Of a stretch of DNA of 30,121 bases, positions 24,275 to 30,121 are shown piece by piece. A program made the translations under genes and the position numbers. The DNA comes from Symbiodinium natans (taxonomy: Eukaryota > Sar > Dinophyceae > Suessiales > Symbiodiniaceae): assembly GCA_905221605.1 (NCBI GenBank), contig CAJNDS010000070.1, positions 210,001 to 240,121 on the forward strand. Reading direction: 5' to 3'. Under the pieces are notes generated by a model. It did no database searches and was not told the DNA's origin. It worked only from the letters and a program-made list of their open reading frames with translations. Each line of letters starts with the position of its first letter. Position 1 is the stretch's first letter.

Positions 24275-24307
24275 TCTCCCCCTCTCCCCCTCTCCCCTCT
24301 CTCTCTC

Positions 24308-24358
<51 letters not shown>
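24275..24358. repeat. CT dinucleotide expansion
   Basis: Pure and near-pure CT within a module C unit. Confidence 0.95.
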
Positions 24359-24359
<1 letters not shown>

Positions 24360-25179
24360 TTGTTCTTTCTTTTCACAAGACAAATGAATGAACAGAAGAC
24401 ATGGACAAGAGAAGCAAATGGACGAGAAAAGACGGAAGGATGCATCGTTTTGTTGGTGGCAAGAAGGGAGGCTCCCTCAGGGCAGGGCTGAATTCCATTG
24501 CACTCTTCTTTTTGCCTTCCTTCTCTCTTGTGTTTCCTATGTCTTCTGTTCTTTTGCGTTTAGGAAATTCAAGGGAACTGCTAAAAAAGGAGGAAGGAGT
24601 TTTTCTTGTCTCTTTTCGTTGCCCTTGCTCTTTTCTTTTCTCATTCAGCGAGAGAGGAAGAGACTGTAGGAGGAAAACAACAAAGAATGGACAAGAGCGC
24701 TTCTCTCTTATCTTGTTGAGAACAATGGATACGCTATCTTCTTGAAAAGGAGAAGCGGAACACAACGCACACATCGAAGACAAAAGAATACACGATGAGA
24801 AGAAGGGGGCGTTGCGTAGACAGACAAGACAATTCTGTTTTCATTGCTTTTCCATCGCTCTCTTCTCTCTTCAATTCTACCCCTGCCCTCTTCCTATTCC
24901 TTCTATGTTTTTACTCGTCTCAGAAAGGAATGGAAGGGCGGGCACTTTCCTTTTCTTTCGGTCTCGCTACAGGCAAAAGAGGAGAATGGAGATGAAATGG
25001 AATGAGACAAGCTTCGGTAAGGACCCCTCGCCTCCTCTTCCCTGCATTTTCTTGTACCTTTTCCCATTGAGGCTCATTCACTACTTTCAGCATCCCTCCT
25101 CTTTAGTTTCCCTCTTTGTTCAGTTTGTTCTTACAGTGGGGGAACTGAACATGCAAGAACACACACACAAATCTCGCTC

Positions 25180-25289
25180 CCTTCTCTCTTCTCTTCTCTT
25201 CAAGTCGCTTCGCTACTCTTCTCTTCTCTTCTCTTCTTCTCCTCTTCTCTTCTTCTCCTCTTCTCTTCTTCTCCTCTTCTCTTCTTCTC

Positions 25290-25334
<45 letters not shown>

Positions 25335-25345
25335 GTCTCTGTCTG
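25180..25345. repeat. TTCTCTTC/CTCCT and CT expansion
   Basis: A CTTCTCCTCTT-type repeat followed by a pure CT run. A further CT run lies at 25545-25588. Confidence 0.95.
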
Positions 25346-25540
25346 GCTTCTTTGTTCTTTTCTTAAACCCGTGACAACTGGATACACAAGAGGACAAGGA
25401 AAAGAGAAGCTAACGGGCGGGAAAGAAGGAAGGATGGATTGTTTTGTTCGTGGCAAGAAGGGAGCCCCCGCCCCCCCGTAGAGCAGGGCTGAGAGCCCTT
25501 ACACCCTCTCTTTTGCTTTCTCTCTTTGCTTTCTCTCTTT

Positions 25541-25590
<50 letters not shown>

Positions 25591-26311
25591 GCGTTCCCAG
25601 GTCTTCTGTTCTTTTGCGTTTAGGAAATTCAAGGGAACTGCTAAAAAAGGAGGAAGGAGTTTTTCTTGTCTCTTTTCGTTGCCCTTGCTGGCCCTTGCTC
25701 TTTTCTTTTTTGTTCAGCGAGAGAGGAAGAGATTGTAGGAGGAAAACAGCAAAGAATGGACCAGAGTGCTTCTCTCTTATGTTATTGAGAGAGACGGGGA
25801 AGAAGTTCATCCTCCTCGCTTTTTCCGTATGCTTTGGCTCTTGTTTTGCAGACGAAAACATGAATACACAAGAAGACATGAAGAGGCAACTGGGAGAAAA
25901 CGACAAGGAGCTCGCACGGGTGCTTCTCTTTTCTTACTGGCAAAATAAGACATGTTGGGTTGATTTCCTGTGTTGGCTCTCATGCGCCTTCTTTCTCTCC
26001 TGCGTGCCTATGTCTTCTGTTCATGGTTTGAGGAGATTCAAAGGGACAGAAAAGATAGGCGACAAAGGTTTACCTGTCCCTTTCGCTGTCCTTGATCTTA
26101 AGAATCTTGTCTCAGTCAGCGAGAGAGGAAGACACAGTAGAAGCGAAACAGTAGGAATGCTTGAAAAAACAACGGATACATAAGAGGAAGAAGAAGAAAC
26201 TCCCGCTCCTCGCTTCTCGATCTTGTTCAGCTCTCTTCATGCAGAGTAGCAACATGAACACGCAAGGAAAAATCATCGCCTACCTTTATCCTTCCTTTTC
26301 TCCCTTCTCCC

Positions 26312-26502
26312 TTCTCCGTTCTCTCTTCTCTCTTCTCTCTGCTCTCTGCTCTCTGCTCTCTGCTCTCTGCTCTCTGCTCTCTGCTCTCTGCTCTCTGCTC
26401 TCTGCTCTCTGCTCTCCGCTCTCAGCTCTCTGCTCTCAGCTCTCAGCTCTCAGCTCTCAGCTCTCAGCTCTCAGCTCTCAGCTCTCAGCTCTCAGCTCTC
26501 AG

Positions 26503-26546
<44 letters not shown>
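26312..26546. repeat. CTCTCTG to CTCTCAG heptamer array and CT run
   Basis: About 11 CTCTCTG units change, through a mixed zone near 26410-26430, into about 12 CTCTCAG units, followed by a CT run. The unit length is seven, as in the TCTCTTC array at 23272. Confidence 0.95.
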
Positions 26547-26550
<4 letters not shown>

Positions 26551-27250
26551 TTGTCCCTTTCTTCGAGACGAGAAGCAGATGGATAAGACGAGATGGAAAG
26601 AGAGATTCTTTGCTTCGCTGCAGAATGTGGGGTGAAAACAACAGTAGACTGTTTGGGGAACAAGTCTTCCCTTTGCTCTTTTTGGGCATACAACAGGGCG
26701 AAGAAATTCCTTCTCCCCTCTTATCCCTGTTCTGTAGTCTATCGTTACAGAAAGACAAATACATATACAAGGTGCCAGTTTCACTCTTGTCCCACTCCTT
26801 TAGCGCTTTTCTTACAGCAGAAAAGCTGAACATGCAAGAATACAGCCTCCTCTCTCTTCTCTCTTCTTTGTTCTCTTGTACGTGACAAATGAATACAGAA
26901 GAGGACAAGGAAAAGAGAAGTTAATGGGCGGGAAAGAGGGCAGGGTGGATTGCTTTGTTCCTGGCAAGAAGGGAGCCCCCCCCCCCCCGTAGAGCAGGGC
27001 TGAGAGCCCTTACACCCTCTCTTTTGCTTTCTTTCTCTCCTGCGTTCCCAGGTCTTCTGTTCTTTTGCGTTTAGGAAATTCAAGGGAACTGCTAAAAAAG
27101 GAGGAAGGAGTTTTTCTTGTCTCTTTTCGTTGCCCTTGCTGGCCCTTGCTCTTTTCTTTTCTCGTTCAGCGAGAGAGGAAGAGACTGCAGGGGGCAAACA
27201 ACAAAGAATGGACAAGAGCCCTTCTCTCTTATCTTATTGAGAAATTGATA

Positions 27251-28290
27251 GGTAAGAGGAGGAAGAAACTCCCCTCTCCTCAGTCTCCATCTCTTCTCTT
27301 CTTTTCTCTTCTTTACGTGCTCCTCTCAAACCGAAGACAAAAGAACAAACGATGAAGGGAACATGATATCGACTGTTTTGGCTATCCTTCTTGCTTCTCA
27401 TTGCTGTTCCATCGTTCTCTTCTCTCTTCAAGTCTATCCAGATATTTTCTTTTTTCCTTTCGACGAGGAGAATGGGAAGAGAAGGTCCTTTCTCTTCGTC
27501 CCTCGTGTTCCTTCCAAAACACGAAGGGCGTGCGGCGTGTGAAAAGGTAGAATTTCTACCCGCGTCGCGCAGGTATATAGGATGTATGTGTTGCATGAGC
27601 AGCTAGAATTTCTACCCACATCTTGTAGGTGTGTATATGTATTGTATATCACATAGAGAAACGGAGAGGAAAGGGCGGGAATACTCAAACCGTAAGACTA
27701 GGATTTGAGGGCATTGGGTTTTTGTATGTAACCCCGATCCAGCGAGAATATTGTGAGCAAGTATCTGGGTTCTGGGCCTTCCCACAAGCCCAACTTGCTC
27801 GCAAGTACATGGGTTGTCATTTCAATGTTTCCCAAAGGGTCACCCAGAACAATTCTCATTTCTCACACACACATCATCCCCAATACTCACAAATACATAT
27901 CTCATATACCCTTCTCGTTTAAGGTTTAGATTTCTAAACAGCGTATTCGACGAAGGCTTAGGGTAAATTCCAAGATTTACACATGCTTCTTATTTAGTTT
28001 TGGGACATAGCCTTATTCCTAAACCTATTCCTTTAACGTTTAAGGCCAAAACGCACGCATGAGCCTTAGTTGTTTAAGGTTTTGCGCCGGACACTGAGGT
28101 CTATTAATTCTAGATTCTTAAACCACGCACCTGGGCACGACGAGGTTGCGGGAAAGGGGGGAGAATCGCGAACCTTATGGCTGAAGCTTAAGCCTAACCC
28201 TATTCCAAACCATATTCGCTGAAGATCTAGTGAATTCAGATCGTGTTTTAAGTTGGGGTCCCTGAAGGAGCAAAAAAGGGGAAAAAATCC
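27251..28290. other. Right flank of the array, no supported gene
   Basis: Contains two copies of TAGAATTTCTACCC followed by a related T/G-rich segment (starting 27548 and 27604), and GAGAATATTGTGAGCAAGTA at about 27746, which resembles GAGAATACTGTGAGCAGATA at about 21390 on the far side of the array. 27900-28260 is AT-rich with decayed TTTAAGG-like words. Open frames here show no domain. Confidence 0.5.
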
Positions 28291-28296
28291 AACAAA

Positions 28297-28362
28297 ATGA
28301 GCAATTTGGTGAAAACCCTTATGTTTTGGTCTGAGATGGAGCTGTGTAAAGGGTCCTTCCGA
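28297..28362 (-). repeat. Inverted outlying copy of the 70 bp repeat
   Basis: AGCAATTTGGTGAAAACCCT followed by TATGTTTTGG is the reverse complement of the repeat core (CCAAAACATAAGG...TTTTCACCAAATTGCT) found repeatedly to the right. Confidence 0.8.
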
Positions 28363-28565
28363 GTCCTTGCTCAGAAGACTTGCTCCTTTTCAATCTTCAA
28401 GGGTTTTAAAGAATGTAAGAGGTTTTTTCTAATTTTAAGGGGCCTCTGTGGCATATTCGTTAAGTATCAACAATCTTCTTCTGAAAGAACCCTCCGAGTT
28501 TTATCTCCTGAAAAGAGGAAAAGGAAAATGCTAAGCGAAGCGTTCACTCATTGTTTTCCCCTAAA

Positions 28566-29095
28566 AATTTTGCACCTTCACGGACCCCCAATGAAGGCCA
28601 AAAACAAAAGGGTTTTCACCAAATTGCTGATGTTGATGATTTTGCGTCTTGCACGGACCCCAGCTAAAGCCAAAAACATAGGTGTTTTCGCCAAATTATT
28701 GTTCATTTGGGCGATTTTTGGCAATTTTGCACCTTCACAGACCCCCAGGTAAGGCAAAAACATCCGGATTTTCAATTTTCGTGATTTTTTGCAATTTTGC
28801 GCGTTCACCGACCCTCAGCTAAGGCCAAAACAAAAAGATTTTCATCAAATTGCTGATTTTTGTGATTTTCCTGAGTTTGGTTGTTTTTTGCAATGTGGCG
28901 CCTTGACGGACCCCTATCCAAGGCCAAAACATAAGGATTTCCATCAAACCGTGCTTTTTGTAATTTTGCGCCTGCACCCACCCCCAGCTAAGGCCAAAAC
29001 ATAAGGATGTTACCAGATTGCGACTTTTGGCAATTTTGCGCCTTCACCGGCTTATTTAGGTGATTTGTTTGCAGCGTGGCGCCTCGACGAACCTC
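28566..29095 (+). repeat. Roughly 70 bp tandem repeat, about seven diverged copies
   Basis: Consensus pieces are TTTTGCGCCTTCACGGACCC, CCAGCTAAGGCCAAAACATA, AGGATTTTCACCAAATTGCT and GATTTTTGGCAA. Copies begin near 28569, 28631, 28725, 28794, 28893, 28963 and 29033; spacing varies from 62 to 99 bp. It runs straight into the 31 bp satellite. The 151-codon plus frame at 28297-28752 crosses it and is an artefact. Confidence 0.88.
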
Positions 29096-29397
29096 AAACT
29101 ATTCGAACACCCCCCCTCCCAATACTAAATTACGAGCCGGGCCTTCTCCCAATACTAAATTACGAGCCCGGGCCTTCTCCCAATACTAAATTACGAGCCC
29201 GGGCCTTCTCCCAATACTAAATGACGAGCCCGGACCTTCCCCCAATACTAAATTACGAGCCCGGACCTTCCCCCAATACTAAATTACGAGCCCGTGCCTT
29301 CCCCCAATACTAAATTACGAGCCAGGCCCTTCTCCCAATACTAAATTACGAGCCAGGGCCTTCCCCTCCTTTCCAGACTGGTCTCCCCGGGCCCCCC

Positions 29398-29510
29398 CCC
29401 AAACTATTCGAACTATTCGAACTATTCGAAATTATTCGAACTATTCGAACCCACTTGGTTCGAATAGTTCGAATAATTTCGAATAGTTCGAATAGTTCGA
29501 ATAGTTTGGG
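29398..29510. repeat. Perfect 54 bp inverted repeat with a 5 nt spacer
   Basis: The left arm 29398-29451 starts CCCAAACTATTCGAACTATT and the right arm 29457-29510 is its exact reverse complement; the spacer is CACTT. The arms are made of 9 bp TTCGAACTA-type units, so shifted pairings are possible too. Confidence 0.95.
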
Positions 29511-29847
29511 CGCCCCAGGCCGGGCCCCAAACTATTCGAACACCCCCCCTCCCAATACTAAATTACGAGCCCGGGCCTTAATTACGAGCCCGGGCCTTCT
29601 CCCAATACTAAATTACGAGCTCGGGCCTTCTCCCAATACTAAATTACGAGCCCGGGCCTTCCCCCAATACTAAATTACGAGCCCGGCCTTCCCCCAATAC
29701 TAAATTACGAGCCCGGGCCTTCCCCCAATACTAAATTACGAGCCCGGGCCTTCCCCCAATACTAAATTACCAGCCCGGGCCTTCTCCCAACACTAAATTA
29801 CGAGCCATGGCCTACCCTTCCTTTCCAGACAGGTCTCCCCGGGCCCC

Positions 29848-29953
29848 CCCCCCAAACTATTCGAACTATTCGAAACTATTCAAACTATTCGAACCCCCTT
29901 GGTTCGAATAGTTCGAATAGTTTCAAATAATTCGAATAGTTTGAATAGTTTGG
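29848..29953. repeat. Second, imperfect TTCGAA-rich palindrome
   Basis: Counterpart of 29398-29510 in the next higher-order repeat. The left arm is one 9 bp unit shorter and both arms carry substitutions (TTCAAA, TTTGAA), so pairing is partial. Confidence 0.88.
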
Positions 29954-30121
29954 GCGCCCCAGGCCGGGCCCCAAACTACTCCCAAAACAAAATTACGAGC
30001 CCGGGCCTTCTCCCAATCGTAAATTACGAGCCCGGGCCTTCTCCCAATACTAAATTACGAGCCCGGACCTTCCCCGAATACTAAATTACGAGCCCGGGCC
30101 TTCCCCCAATACTAAATTACG

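Larger units (their letters stand above)
24540..27245 (+). repeat. Three near-identical copies of a roughly 200 bp segment
   Basis: Segments at about 24540-24723, 25600-25790 and 27052-27240 all run from GTCTTCTGTTCTTTTGCGTT to CTTCTCTCTTATCTT with only scattered differences. The second and third share an extra GCCCTTGCTG duplication absent from the first, and their similarity extends left to about 25375 and 26885. These are recent duplications inside the older array. The span listed covers all three. Confidence 0.85.
22111..27250 (+). repeat. Purine/pyrimidine-asymmetric array on a roughly 95 bp module
   Basis: A 5 kb block built from three recurring modules. Module A has GTTTTGTTCGTTGCAGAAGG, then GGAGCAGGG and TCCTATGTCTTCTGTTC. 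Module B has TTTTCTCAGTCAGCGAGAGA, GGAAGACACAGTAGGAGG and GACAAGAGTGCTTCTCTCTT. Module C has a pyrimidine run ending TTACAG or TTGCAG, then GAACTGAACATGCAAGA. CATGCAAGAAG-like cores recur near 23755, 23846, 24048, 24140 and 24235, about 91-102 bp apart with one slot skipped or weak. Later units carry CT-type microsatellite expansions. Many 60-200 codon frames here are Ser/Leu/Phe-rich or Arg/Glu-rich repeat artefacts. Confidence 0.8.
29101..30121 (+). repeat. 31 bp satellite in a roughly 452 bp higher-order repeat
   Basis: The unit reads CCCAATACTAAATTACGAGC then CCGGGCCTTCT. Block 1 (about 29118-29365) has eight units, block 2 (about 29550-29815) nine including a truncated one, block 3 (from about 29987) at least four and is cut by the window end. 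Blocks are separated by TTTCCAGAC.GGTCTCCCCG, a TTCGAA-rich palindrome and GGGCGCCCCAGGCCGGGCCC. Landmarks repeat every 452 bp (TTTCCAGAC at about 29370 and 29822). The array continues beyond 30121. Confidence 0.95.

Noticed and set aside
22111-27600. Overlapping 100-214 codon frames across the array
   Set aside because: The same peptide words recur with each array module and on both strands, no domain is visible, and frames are broken by microsatellites.
28297-28752. 151-codon plus-strand frame
   Set aside because: Runs through an inverted copy and then direct copies of the 70 bp repeat; no domain.
29455-30084. Asn/Ser-rich frames with repeated motifs
   Set aside because: Produced by the TTCGAA palindromes and 31 bp satellite units.
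29101-30121. CRISPR array resemblance of the 31 bp repeats
   Set aside because: Units are contiguous with no unique spacers, contain satellite-type variants, and sit in a eukaryotic context with no cas genes.

Overview
The window looks like nuclear DNA of a protist, most likely a dinoflagellate (Symbiodiniaceae or a relative). This rests on four things seen together: dense interstitial TTTAGGG telomere-type repeats; coding segments that lie almost all on the minus strand; introns that fit GT, GC or GA donors with AG|G acceptors; and several introns whose first bases are repeated at the start of the next exon, as expected of introner-type intron gain. Nothing is bacterial or organellar in layout. 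The species is not determined; chromerids, cryptophytes and other TTTAGGG lineages remain possible.

Layout. 1-6.4 kb: small minus-strand exons of unrecognised protein(s), separated by 200-500 bp introns and spacers full of TTTAGGG/CCCTAAA repeats and short inverted-repeat elements. 7.0-8.2 kb: a three-exon minus-strand gene for a TMEM69/DUF3429-type membrane protein. 8.5-9.6 kb: more candidate exons. 9.6-11.3 kb: a three-exon minus-strand gene for a nodulin-like major facilitator transporter; its exon lengths sum to 490 codons exactly. 12.2-15.6 kb, with two more copies at 19.4 and 20.0 kb: a series of candidate phase-0 micro-exons (21-57 nt) encoding short Glu/Ala/Lys/Gln-rich segments. 16.47-18.85 kb: a large uninterrupted minus-strand gene combining an R-S-E type mono-ADP-ribosyltransferase-like domain, a membrane segment and a C-terminal P-loop GTPase. 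It sits in a 3.6 kb island without telomeric repeats.

At about 20.5 kb the character changes sharply. Telomeric repeats almost stop. Then come CTT/TA microsatellites (20.7-21.0 kb), a poorly structured stretch (21.1-22.1 kb), a 5.2 kb purine/pyrimidine-asymmetric array (22.1-27.3 kb) built on a roughly 95 bp module with CT, CTCTCTT, CTCTCTG and CTCTCAG expansions, a roughly 70 bp tandem repeat (28.3-29.1 kb), and a 31 bp satellite in a roughly 452 bp higher-order repeat with long TTCGAA-rich palindromes (29.1 kb to the window end). No convincing gene was found to the right of 20.1 kb.

The two recognisable membrane-protein genes and the GTPase gene share no obvious pathway. The strongest candidates for something undescribed are the ADP-ribosyltransferase-membrane-GTPase fusion and the micro-exon series that lies on both sides of it. 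Exon boundaries were inferred by eye from frame and splice-site consensus, without transcript data.
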